DNA of 64,000 bases, taken from positions 744,001-808,000 of the forward strand of contig SMMW01000592.1 of assembly GCA_004794655.1 (NCBI GenBank), in the 5' to 3' direction. Source of the DNA: Marisa cornuarietis (taxonomy: Eukaryota > Mollusca > Gastropoda > Architaenioglossa > Ampullariidae). Positions 23,808 through 34,829 of this stretch are shown here, in pieces; within the stretch, counting starts at the first letter, position 1; each line of letters begins with the position of its first letter. Under the pieces are notes generated by a model. That model saw nothing but the letters and a program-made list of their open reading frames with translations, ran no database searches and was not told where the DNA came from. The position numbers and the translations under genes were made by a program.

Positions 23808-25429
23808 TTACCTTCTTCTTAGAAGAAAATTCTGAACAGCAATGGCTGTCCTGGCAAATTTTGTTGTTGCCACAAACTCTTTTATGTTTCCAATCTGGAC
23901 TAGCCGTCTTCCCTCAAGTTCTTCTGTAAAATGTTGACTCACGGCTGCCACCTCCTCGGCTGTCCATTGACTTTTCGTTCCTACATACAGAAATCAACAG
24001 AGGTCAAAGCATGCCCCATACTGGATCAAGTCAAGGCATCTCTCATTACTACCAGTGGCATCCAACTACATAAATAAGCATCACAAACTTTAATCAACCC
24101 ACATGAGACTTACAATGCCTAGATGTTGCATACGAGTTTACCAACTAACATAAGATCAGATAAGTAACAACATAATATGTAAAATGCTTGTTTCCTAACC
24201 GGCTCTTTTCATTGTCGACTTTTCAGCAAGTCCCTGCTGTGGATGCTGGGATTCTAGTAAGGCTGTACAACAAAACAGAAAACCAGACTAAGAATTCCTG
24301 AAATGATTTGTCATGAAATATCCATTGCAAAGATCAAGTAGGATTTCATGTACCATGGCTGATCCCAACTGAGGCAATTATGAAACCTTATTTTGCTCAA
24401 GATAGGTTTTTTAAAGTAACACGAACATTTAAAAATACTTTGTAGGAATAAAACCTGAACTACTTTATGCACAAAGCGTCAAAGGCACAGTTTTAAATTG
24501 CATATTCATGAGAAATCACTGTAAACTGACCATTGGCATCAAGCACTCCAGATGGCTGTACATTGGTGCTAAGGGGCTGCAGCACCTCTCTGAGTGAAAA
24601 TAAAGAAAAATACCATATGTAGTCAACATGATCATTATTATCACTGACAGCTGTTGTAATTTGGCTAAAATTGTGGTTGTATTCTTAGTCTTGACTGATC
24701 AAGGTCATGTCGATAATACATACACATTAACAGGAACATCTGTAATCTGCTGGGGAGGTGGGGCAGCAATGACCTCTGGTGCTGCTATTTCCATGTCTAG
24801 CACTTCACTGAACAGAGAAAAAAAAGATGATTTCTTATTACCATGTAAGGATTTTGTTTTTGTGCAGCACACACACACTGCATCAGTTGGTAGTGGGAAC
24901 TGGGTGGGCATATTTACTAAATTGTCACCAGTCATGCTTCAGAAAAAAGTTTCACCGAATCATGCTAGTCCTCATCTTTATCACAGGCAGCAGACTGAAA
25001 TTCGTAGCCAGTAATCATAGATGCTGATATGACATTGCATTCAAGCTGATACTTCTCAGTGAGCAGTTGCACTATTATTCTAGATTACAATTGAGAAACT
25101 GCTTAATCAAAGCACACAATGAGTTTGCTATATATGCCAATCTTCCACAACAATCTCAGTACAACCACTGCTCTTCACAACTGATGATAAATTTTCATTT
25201 TAGTTCAGTTCTGATTTGGACATTGAATTCTTTGTGCTGCCAGCATGGCAATCAACCACATTCTGTCCTTCACCCCTACAAGCAGTTTTACAACTTTCTA
25301 GACATCTTCTATAGTTGTGATGTTTGACGTCATAGGCAGATCAGTTCTTCTAATCCTAAAATGCTCCAATACCATTCTCATCGGTTAATATTTCATTAAA
25401 ATTCTTAGTCAGGACAGTTAATTGCTTTG

Positions 25430-26500
25430 TGGCATCCAAAATACATACGCAACAACAGGGACAGCAACAACAGAGACATCCCCATTCCCTTGTGGAGGCA
25501 CAGCAGCATCAAAGCTCAAAAGCTGCTGCCACAGAGAGGCTTCTCTGAGAAAAAAAGAAAAAGAAAAAAGCAGATCTTTTGACACTTTTCATCAGATTTC
25601 ACAACAAATATTTTCATACATTTAGAATATGTTTATAAAAGGTTATTTTTAATTTTTTTCTAGCACTGTAACAAACAGCAACATGGTAGATGTATTAATA
25701 ACAGCAGTATACATCATTTTGTGTTTATGTGCAAACCAGAAGACAAAATTTCCACTTCACATTACCTGGCAGCAGCAGTGTCCTCTCCTGGAGTGACAGG
25801 TGCCGCATTCTCTGATAAGCTATCCAACACGAAATGCACAGAATTAGCTATATGAAATTCATAAAATTCTGTTTTCGTAAAAAAGCACAATTTTTTGCTG
25901 TTAATTTCATGCTCTTGGGAATTTAATGTACTAGACAACAATAACAATAAAAAGAAATAAAGTTAAATGCTTTGTGATTTCCAAAATACATACGCAACAA
26001 CAGGGACAGCAACAACAGGGACATCCCCATTCCCTTGTGGAGGCACAGAAGCATCAAGGCTCAAAAGCTGCTGCCAAAGAGAGGCTTCTCTGAGAAAAAA
26101 ACAAAAAAGATCTTTTGTCACTTTTCATCAGATTTCACAACAAATATTTTCATACATTTAAAATATGTTTATAAAAGGTTATTTTTAATTTTTTTCTAGC
26201 ACTGTAACAAACAGCAACATGGTAGATGTATTAATAATAGCAACATACATCATTTTGTGTTTATGAGCAAACCAGAAGGCAAAATTTCCACTTCACATTA
26301 CCTGGCAGCAGCAGTGTCCTCTCCTGGAGTGACTGGTGCCGCATTCTCTGATAAGCTATCCAACACAAAATGCACAGAATTAGTCATATGAAATTCATAA
26401 AATTCTGTTTTTAAAAAAAAGCGCAATTTCTTTTTGTTAATTTCATGCTCTTGGGAATTTAATGTACTAGACAACAATAACAATATAAACAAATAGTGAA
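25430..26500 (-). repeat. Tandem duplication of an exon pair in the second KDZ gene
   Basis: A block of about 530 bp at 25430-25960 is repeated at 25970-26490, including two exons (54 and 96 nt), their introns and splice sites. The coding copies differ at only a few codons. Both exons have compatible phases (2-2), so the repeat lengthens the protein by 50 residues without breaking the frame. Confidence 0.85.
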
Positions 26501-27870
26501 TTACCTTGCCTGCACCATGTGCATTTTTATTTGGCTCTTCTGAGCCACTATAGCCTTCAGTGCAGGCAAGCCATAGCTATAGGGTTCCTTGAAAGGAACC
26601 CCATGCGGCAGACCAGTCACAGCCACATCTGGTGTTAGATTGTGCTTTTTATAGGGGAAATTTCCCCTTTTTCCTGTGGCTTGGCCTGAAAACAATGTGA
26701 CAGAAAACAAGACTATGGTAAAAGAATTGGTTAATCTCCAAACTTACAAACAACCCAAAACAACCCAATGAAGTAAACTAGTTCATCACCGGTAATACTA
26801 CAAACTCACCATACAATTCATTAAAGAGGTTCTGTACCTCTCGCCGTAACTTTGCCCTCTCCAACTCCTTTTCCCCTTTTGGTGGCCTCGGTGTAGGGAT
26901 TGAGGCTGAGGCAGCAGCTGGACTTTCTGAGTTCAGGGTGCTGGTCCCCTGGTCTATTCGGTAAAAAAAGGAATAGCCCAGCTGCTTCAGGAAGTCTTTC
27001 TGGAAATGTGGTATAACATAATTCAGAAAAAGTTTCATGCTATTTTTTCAACTTCAGGATTACCTCAAATTCCTAATATACTGAACAATAAACTTGTATT
27101 AAGTATTACAAACCAATTCATTTAATTCGAAGCACACCCTTCTTAGGTAAGCATTTTTCTCCTCCTCAGTTTGTGGAGGTGTGTGTTTATAATTAATTAC
27201 ATCTGTTTGAACTGCTTTCTTTGCATCCTCTCCCAATCATCTCCACTCCTCTCGCATTCGTGCGAGAAAGTCGGCTCTCTCTGAAAATAAAAACAATGCA
27301 ACCTATACAGTATCCTACAATACAAATTCTTACTAGAGCAATCATTACTAGGGATCTCCCATTCATACTATTTATTTTATAGCCTGCATAGAAACAGGCA
27401 TTCATGCACACCATAAACATTTCAGCAATGTACTCTGTAGCACAGCTCTGCTAATTTGCTATGTACAGCATATTTTCCTCAACAGGTGTATGCTATTCTT
27501 TCGATCAACAGAAATGTCTACGTTAGCCGGACAAATACTGATGCAAACATTTGTCATAACCATGACTGTCATTTAAATCCAGCCACATGTCCCTGCAAAT
27601 TCAAAGGTGGGCTCCTTTTACACATGAAAGTTCTTCATACTTAAGTGGTAAAAAATGCATCGATTAAAGGTCTTCATTAACCTATTAACTTACTTTCACC
27701 GGGAACAGGTTTACCATTTTTGGTGAAATGGCTTAGCGCCGTTATTCTCTTTTGTCCGATGATCTGAAAACACAAGTCCTAAAGCATTACGGTCAATAGT
27801 CTTTCTTCGTAATGTAACACATATGAATTTGAATGCTTGCCAATCAAAATTTCGGCAGCTTTTGTACGTG

Positions 27871-27930
27871 GATGGCTGCTTTACCGTAATATAGCCTTAG
27901 TTTCTGGGTTGTACAAAACCAATTCCCATC
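27871..27930 (+). mobile_element. SINE-like tail fragment, diverged
   Basis: ATATAGCCTTAGTTTCTGG and following bases match the fragment at 21896-21960 with several differences. Located in the first intron region of the second KDZ gene. Confidence 0.3.
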
Positions 27931-28224
27931 TCCCTTGTAAATCTATATTATACGCAGCTCCACTGCTAGTCCATCTAAGATCAAACATGTACCCTCATGT
28001 CAGGCCTAGATTTCACAGATATAAAAATCTACATTACGTATTTGGGACGAAAAGAAAACTGACCCTTCGAAACTGCTGAGTAGATTTACCAGACATGTTG
28101 AAAAGCGAAAAATAGACAAATGCGATGCACGAGCACGATGCAAAATATGGCGCCAATGGGGCAATAAAGTTGGTAGAGTTACCGTTCTTTACCGTTCCTT
28201 CCGACGATAAAAGGAACTGTCGTA

Positions 28225-28324
28225 CATAATAATAGTAAATGAAGATTTTTATAGCGCATATTCACACTCATAGAGGGCTTGCTCTTAGCGCTTAAAACGG
28301 CGAAGAGTTATGGACTAAATGGAT
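28225..28324 (-). mobile_element. LINE 3' tail fragment
   Basis: Carries the reverse complement of the shared 3' motif (GCGCATATTCACACTCATAG, then CTCTTAGCGCTTAAAACGG) preceded by an ATAATAAT-type tail. No coding part is attached. Confidence 0.65.
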
Positions 28325-28359
28325 TTTACTATTTAAAGTTATTTCATTTTTTTATTTTT

Positions 28360-29090
28360 GTATTTCGATGTGAACTAGATACGCACGCATATACCATTTT
28401 TAATATATTTCATCTTTTTGTTTCAATTTTTTTAAAACGTTTCACGACGTAAAGCTATCTGTGTAAATCTGTAGACCACAACACGCGCATTATTCCATTT
28501 AAATTTATCCCATCTTTTTTCTGTAAACTTTCGTATCACGACGTAAATCCCCACTTTACAAGTACCCTAATTTAAAAATAAAGAAAGCTACATATGTCAA
28601 TAAAATTCTATATTCTATATAAGTTCTATATTTTTAGTTCTTCTACTTTTAATCTGAACAAAATTGTAGACCAACATCTGGACATATTATTATATTCATA
28701 TTTATTTCATCTAATTCGTCAAACTTTTGTATCACGACGTAAAGCTACAATTTACAACCAAAATCGATGTTAGACCACGACCCACGCATCTACCATTTCT
28801 TTTTTTTAATTTTGCATCCCGACGTAAAGTTCTGTTACTTTTAATCTGAGCAAAAAGTAGCTGTAGACCATGACACACGCATATTATTCCATTTATATTT
28901 ATTTCATCTATTTTTAAAACTTTCATACCACGACGTAAAGCTACAATTTTCAATTAAGTACCAAATATGATAATTCAAAAAAAGGAAACTAACATATTTC
29001 TATAACATTCTGTTATTTTTAATCTATGTAAAACTGTAGACCACGACAGGTGCATTTTACTACTTAAAATTATTTCAGAACACGACGCAC
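28360..29090. repeat. Degenerate subterminal repeats near the right KDZ end
   Basis: Two short motifs alternate through about 700 bp: CACGACGTAAAGCTA-like (near 28442, 28536, 28735, 28817, 28930) and GTAGACCACGACACGCGCAT-like (near 28470, 28663, 28772, 28863, 29035), separated by T-rich spacers. The spacing is irregular. Comparable repeats are not seen next to the left end. Subterminal motifs of this sort can be transposase-binding sites; that use is inferred. Confidence 0.7.
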
Positions 29091-29127
29091 GCATTATACA
29101 CTTTCAAGATCACGATCGTCAACAGGG

Positions 29128-29262
29128 CGGCCCAGCGTAGCCGGTGGCTAGCACTAAGGGGCGGTCCTTCTAGAAGGGCCTTCTACCAGATGTGGGCTTA
29201 CTGGTTTGGAATTTGGTCTGGCAGGTCTCTATAAGTGGCTATGCTGATATGTGTATTAGGTG
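29128..29262 (-). repeat. Right terminal inverted repeat of KDZ transposon
   Basis: Reverse complement of 10344-10478 over 135 bp with one mismatch. The element ends GTATTAGGTG, immediately followed by CACC and resumed ATC repeats. Confidence 0.95.
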
Positions 29263-29286
29263 CACCATCATCATCATCATCATCAT

Positions 29287-31419
29287 TTTCTTCTCCCTTG
29301 AATCTAGGTGAAAAAAGTTTTTCAAGATGTAGAACATTATCCATCATGTGCTTTAGTCCTAATCTTACTTTATTTATTTGCTTTGAATAGATTTTTAACT
29401 AGTTTCGTTTTACATGACTTTACCAAGAAATGTATAATAGTTTCTGATTTTTTTTTATTAGCACGATGTAATCTCGGCTTAATGGTTGAGAAAACGTAAT
29501 CACAGAATTTTTTTAAACTGCGTTTCAATTCGCTCAGTTTATTTTCATTCATGTTGAAAGGTATTTGTAAAGCGCCTACTCATGCAACAGCAATTCATGA
29601 AGCACACGTAAAAGAGTTCATGAATGCATGCGTACACATACCTCCATACAAAGACACACACTATGGTAGGATGAAAATACAAGATTTCCGATACATTAGA
29701 AGGAAGAGAAAATATTCCAGCGAATACAGGTTGCAAGTTCATTCCTGGCAAGTGGACCAGAGGCAGAAAAGGACTTTGGACCAAATGTACGAAATCCGAT
29801 TCGAGGAGCGCAAAGCCTGAGTGAAACATTCCTGTGACAAAGAGACTTTCAAGTTAGAATCGACTAGCTAAACCATTTTCATGCTAGATACAGCATCTCG
29901 GAAAGAGCAGTTCTAGTGTGACGACCGATGATATGAATCGGTATTTTTGTTGTTTCCAAGATGTTCTGAGGAAAACCGCTTTCAAGGATCTGGTCCAGCC
30001 GAAAATTGTCAATCCTTTTTAAGAAGCAGCAAATTGTGGGTTCCTTTTTCTTGCAATCAATAAGCTTGCACTGCTTGTATATTTCATATGACATATTTCA
30101 TGTTGGAGTTTAAATTTACCAGCTGAAGTTATTTTGTCTTTAAATTTTATTTAAAACTGAGTGAGAATGTGCTACTTTTAAAGTGTTCCCCACTTTTACG
30201 TTTCCATCAAATTTTAAGTTTTTTTTCACTAATAATTTCGTGAAAGAATATTTAAGAATATAAAAATAATTTTGCACAGAAAGCCCATTCAACTCTGTGA
30301 AACTCAAGATTGAAAGGAATTCTAGAGAGGTATGGCGGTCCTCATAAATCCAGCACTTTGCGCATTGTCCCAGTGCTGGCATTTCGCGCAACACATACCT
30401 TTGTGGTCTAAGTAGTTTAAGATATTTGATCCACAATAGCCCTGCGAACCTTTCATAACAACCATAAAGCAGAGCTAACAATCTAAAGACACGTGTGTAC
30501 AGTGAGCCGGGCGTCAAGACCGTCTTGAGAAAATCATACTTATTTTTCAGACACAACAAAAACACAAAAAACGGAGTATGAATATATGTTGCTGTGTATT
30601 CGAAAACTTGTCTTCTACAACATAGGCTTATCCCTGGCTATTAATCTGACACCTTTATTAAATATATAAACTTCTATGTGAGAGGATGTAGGTGTGAATG
30701 TGTGTTGAATGTCGTGTATGGGTATGTATGTTTGCGCGATATCTGTGTGTGTGTGTGTGTGTGTGTGATGCATATGTTTGTATGTGTGTAGTGATTGTGT
30801 CCTGGACTACGCCTGGTACAGACAGCAAAGATTTGATTTGAACCGTAAAAAATAATATTATTATGTTGCTCTTTGTGTTTTGCAATACAGTACAATAAGT
30901 CTGTATTGTCAATTTATGTCCACCACTGATAAAGAGAATTTCATTGATGGGTGCTCCAATAAGGGATAAAGCACAACGACATACCCACACAAGTACACAC
31001 AAACACTCCCTAAACCACTCACAGAGAAACATTCACACTCAAGCCCTCCCACAGCCACTCACTCAAGCACTCCCACAGCCACTAACACTCAACCGCTCAG
31101 GGACAATCATCAGTTCCACACCAGCATCAGTGTTACGTGCAACGGATAAGAACTAAGGTTCATTTGCCAGTCCTATTTAAGACTGCTTTCCCACTTTTTA
31201 ACACCTTTCTTGGCAATCAATTGTTTTTGTCTGCGAAACAAGGGCCTGTGATAATGCCGACAGCTTTTAAGAGGAAGAAGACGATTTTATACATTGGCCA
31301 AGAGACACCGCACATGCGATATGACTTGATCATGGTAGAGACAAAACAAAAGAAAGAATAATCAGACATATCTCATACACAATCTTGCGTGCCCTGCACT
31401 GACTGCACTGGGGGTAGAT
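29287..31419. other. No supported gene
   Basis: AT-rich sequence with a (GT)n tract at 30745-30768. Open frames at 29545-29829 (both strands) and 30140-30565 lack motifs, and the latter is disrupted in unit 2 (51922-53797 is the equivalent stretch). Confidence 0.4.
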
Positions 31420-31897
31420 CAGGGGGTGGGGTGGGCAAAATTTTCTTCTTTTTTGGGGGGGGGGCGGTCTCAAAATTCCAAGCTATGCGGCGGGCCGCTA
31501 AAATACCCAAACCCTACACCAGGTGACTTCACAACAAACCTAGTGATAATGGGACGGACAACAAATGAGTACATAATGGCGTTCACTTACTGATTTATTG
31601 TGTAAAGTGAAGCTATTTGAAATAGCTCAAAATATAACTGAAAAACCAGCCTTTCCTTTCAAGGCATCCGCCTTCGATGCTCTCTAACGATTCATCAGAC
31701 GTGTCAGCAGTTATTTTTTGTTATCTTTGTAATTTATCTGAGTTAGAATGTTACGGTCTACCGATTTCCAACGCTGTTCTACTTGATAGATTATATTTCA
31801 ATCAAATAAACCTATGCTGAATGAAAAAATGAAAACAAGTGCCCCTTCACATTTCGGCAGACGGGCCGGTCTGCATGACATACTTTGCCCACCCCTG
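31420..31897. mobile_element. hAT-like miniature transposon, unit 1
   Basis: The ends are inverted: the left starts CAGGGGGTGGGGTGGGCAAA and the right reads, in reverse, CAGGGGTGGGCAAAGTA. Both are followed inward by GC-rich GCGGGCCG/CGGGCCGG blocks typical of hAT ends. Flanking 8-mers GGGTAGAT and GCGTAGAC are an imperfect candidate target duplication. No transposase is encoded (about 478 bp). Confidence 0.6.
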
Positions 31898-32234
31898 GCG
31901 TAGACTGTACCCACAGGGGGTAGGTCACACCCAATACATCGGCTAGCTGCACCCACCACCTAGTCGAGTAGGGAGAGTACACTCTCGATAAAACTGGATC
32001 ACAATGACCAGTCTTACGCCAAATTTCTTTGAAGTAAGAAATGCATCTCTTCATGACACCTTGACTACTACTACGACTACTAAGTCACCTTATAAAGCCT
32101 GGTTCCCCAGCCAAAGTAGAAATGATTCCCCAGCCAGCGTAAAGCAAATTTCAGACCCATAAGGCATAATAGCACACAGTCGGACACAAACATCTATACG
32201 GGCATAAATATATTTTTCTACATCGTCTCCCATA

Positions 32235-32313
<79 letters not shown>

Positions 32314-32714
32314 GTGTTATATTGTCGGCTCTGTCAATGTAATGCAAAAATGTAAACACCTCTTTTCCTTATTACAGTAAACGTCGGAATGATGTATAAT
32401 GACAATTTATACTTACATATAAGTATGACGACATCGTACACTTCTGTAAAAGGACAAATGTGATGTGATGCAGTCGTCTTCTATTCGTTTTGACTACACA
32501 ATGACTTACACACACTTGCAGTATAGGAACTGAACAGGAGCAGGATAGTAACCGGTCTAGTTATCCAACTACTGACTACACTGACTGAAACTGCATAAAC
32601 CCTGTGGGCATGACAGAACTAGAAGAAGAACTCGGCAGCAGGAGCCGTAGGAAAAGAGCAGGTGTTGTCTGATAGTTGTATGGTTGGTTGGTTTCACGGG
32701 ATAGCGGTTACACC
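31898..32714. other. (CA)n tract at 32237-32310, otherwise no gene
   Basis: A CA microsatellite of about 37 units (shorter in unit 2, 54617-54668) within ordinary non-coding sequence. Confidence 0.6.
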
Positions 32715-33735
32715 TCGAACTCGAACTCGAACTCGAACATTTTATTGACTTAGGGCCATTTCAGCCATTGTCACTCAAGGTGAGCATATAGGGTTCATCC
32801 TCTCATACATACAATCACCTATCCATTCATACCCATCCCGTCGTACACTTTAAAGACATGCACTGTACAGTAGTCCTCTCACACACCCACTCATCCTAAC
32901 ACCTCTTCATTTATACCCTCTCATCCCTACCCTACATAGACACATCGTGTGTACACATACATTATGGCAACTTTCAGATGTCAATATTATCAATCAAAAA
33001 GGGTATTTTTCGAGCAGAGAGCATCCATATACAGAGGGTATCAATCAGACTTCACATAATATCAACTTCGCTTATCTCCCTTCTTCTCCTTAAACATTTA
33101 TGAATATACCATGCCAATTGTCGTATTCTTCCTGCGTTCTCGGATGATAGTATCTGCACAAGATATTGTTTTTGATTGTGTTGTGAGACTTGCTGGAGAT
33201 ATTTGGGTCGAAGGTCTACATATCTGGGACATTGAAAAAGGACATGGGTTTCATCCTCTATATAATTTGTACAGAAAGGGCATTTGTTTGTGTTTTCTGT
33301 CCTTTGTTGTATAAAACGATTTTTATGGGTATTTATCTCGCTCACACCTAGCCGAAAGCGTACTAAAACATCCCTGAAAATTTTAATGTTTACATAGTCA
33401 AAGTATAGCTCTGGTACGAGAGTGGATTTGTACGATCTGTATAACTGGTACCGTTCACTAGTCCTCATGTTGGCCACCCACGTTTGCTGGGTGACATCTA
33501 TCACTCTACGTTTGAGAGTAGCGAGAAACATTTTATCGTCTCCTACTCCTTGGTTTACCCATACCAGATTAAAACCCATAGATCCTAGAGATGATGAGAG
33601 AAGAGATAGAGAGAGGGGAAGGAGAGAACAGGTGTCGCAAACAGAGGATGTCCGGAGGCGAGATCTGAACCCGTGGCCTCTTGAGTTCAATGGTGAGAAG
33701 CGAGCGTCTTAACCACTACACTAGTAGCTCCCCCC
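32715..33735 (-). mobile_element. Composite retroelement: tRNA-like head, LINE C-terminal ORF, (TCGAAC)4 tail, unit 1
   Basis: On the minus strand the element opens with a tRNA-like head: A-box-like TAGTGTAGTGGTTAAGACG (33723-33705) and B-box-like GGGTTCAGATCTC (33672-33660). It continues into an open frame (33690-33052, 212 codons) whose later part carries NTNKCPFCTNYIEDETHVLF then QCPRY, the C-x2-C...H...C knuckle found at the C-terminus of many LINE polymerases. It ends in four TCGAAC units at 32738-32715. This has the tRNA-head/LINE-tail plan of a SINE but is over 1 kb and keeps a long LINE reading frame. Confidence 0.6.
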
Positions 33736-34053
33736 CCACTTGTCTGATAGTTAACCCTATGTCCAGCTTAAATGCTGCGACGCATTTTTTTTACCGTGAT
33801 TGTTAAGCTTTTTTCCTAAATCATCTGGACTCGCTTGACATTCATCAAATATCACTTTCGAGTTTCGTCTGGGCTCCCCTTCCAATACCATCCAGACTGA
33901 ACTATCAAAACACGATTGAACAGACCATCATTACCTATGGTGACTATCATCACCATAACAGACTCCGAAACCTGATTTATATACAGGTGACCATGTATTT
34001 ACTTAAGCTTTTCATGACACCTATAGTATTTATTTTATTGCCTGACCTCTTAA

Positions 34054-34410
34054 TTAGTGACGACGAATGGACACGTTTACGACAAACTGATCTAACAGCA
34101 AGTAAATGTTTCTCATCCTTCCCTTCTTGTATGTAAATCGTATGATCTTATGAAGTCTATCATTTTTTAGCGGCTCATTCACCAAGACACTTAGGTCGGC
34201 AAGTTGAGGATTCACATCTCCCTCTGGCACGCTATCTATAATCTCTCTGGATGTGGCGCTTGTTCTAAAGGACCGGATCAGCTTGGCATGAAATAACCTA
34301 CAGTTGGTGATGTTGGCGAAAAACACTAACAACAAGTCGACCAGCATCTTTCTTGAAAACGAGCATTTATCATGTGCGACGGCGACGACCGGGCCGCTGA
34401 CCGTCGCCAT
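34054..34410 (-). CDS. Hypothetical 118-codon open frame, unit 1
   Basis: An ATG-initiated frame beginning MATVSGPVVAVAHDKCSF, with no recognised domain, no clear signal peptide and no introns proposed. It is identical in unit 2 (56415-56771), but the surrounding non-coding DNA is just as conserved, so identity is no evidence of selection. It could be an exon of an unknown gene or chance. Confidence 0.2.
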   Translation of the reverse strand: MATVSGPVVAVAHDKCSFSRKMLVDLLLVFFANITNCRLFHAKLIRSFRTSATSREIIDSVPEGDVNPQLADLSVLVNEPLKNDRLHKIIRFTYKKGRMRNIYLLLDQFVVNVSIRRH

Positions 34411-34829
34411 TCAACGTCAATGCTCGACACTGCGATCCTTTCGCTTCGCACAGGCACACCCCATGCCAACCAAAGTCACAGAGAGAGAGAGAGAGAGAAA
34501 AAAAAAGAAAATTACACATTTGTCAAATATAATAGCTTGTCATTAGTCTTTATCTTGTGGATTCTCAATTTCCGAGAAAAAGTACTCTATCTTACTGTCC
34601 CTCTCGATAGCGTGTGAGCAAATTATGTTGGCAAGTGCGCTGCAAAGCCTGCCGAAACTGATTGAAATGATAGTGGGCGTTTTTCGGGTACAGTTTAGAG
34701 ATCGAAATCTGCATACCCGCCGAAGGAGACCGCTTCTGTTCCCGCAAGCCGGCGGCTCCAAGACGACACCACTGATGTGTCCTTTGAACGTTATTTTTCA
34801 ATTGACTAAACCGTGACGAACTCACACAA

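Larger units (their letters stand above)
23808..28096 (-). pseudogene. Second KDZ-borne gene, 13 exons, one in-frame stop; family unrecognised
   Basis: Exons in order of transcription: 28096-28064, 27763-27700, 27280-27114, 26999-26810, 26685-26505, 26355-26302, 26089-25994, 25819-25766, 25544-25449, 24807-24724, 24589-24531, 24262-24200, 23980-23808. All are GT-AG with consistent phases, 437 codons in total. A TGA at codon 47 (27239-27237), in EEWR-stop-LGEDAKK, is the only break; flanking residues continue sensibly (TPPQTEEEKNAYLRRVCFEL). The middle is Pro/Ala/Val-rich and includes two copies of an exon pair (25449-25819 and 25994-26355). The last exon reads SQWTAEEVAAVSQHF and ends FLLRRR; its W-x-x-E-E start is loosely SANT/Myb-like. 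Function unknown. Gene or recent pseudogene depends on whether the TGA is real. Confidence 0.65.
10344..29262 (+). mobile_element. 18.9-kb KDZ (Kyakuja-Dileera-Zisupton) DNA transposon
   Basis: The element is bounded by 135-bp terminal inverted repeats starting CACCTAATACACATATCAGC, and the whole block is absent from the matching site in unit 2. It encodes a KDZ-type transposase on the plus strand and an unrecognised 13-exon gene on the minus strand; large, multi-gene, intron-bearing elements are known for this superfamily. A target-site duplication cannot be read with confidence because both flanks are ATC repeat: the flanking 8-mers are TCATCATC and CACCATCA. The near-identical repeats and intact transposase frame suggest fairly recent insertion. 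A LINE fragment (19.8-20.6 kb) and SINE-like tails are nested inside. Confidence 0.9.

Noticed and set aside
24628..25014. 128-codon plus-strand frame
   Set aside because: It is antisense to an exon (24807-24724) of the second KDZ gene and has no motif of its own.
29545..29829. Overlapping 94- and 89-codon frames on opposite strands, identical in unit 2
   Set aside because: Identity is explained by the recent duplication of the whole right half; neither frame has a domain, and at most this is an old repeat tail.
30140..30565. 141-codon minus-strand frame
   Set aside because: The unit 2 copy is frameshifted near 52640 despite almost identical surroundings, and there is no recognisable motif.
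33655..33735. Functional tRNA gene on the minus strand
   Set aside because: A and B boxes are recognisable but imperfect, the acceptor arms do not pair convincingly, and the sequence runs straight into a LINE frame, as in a SINE head.
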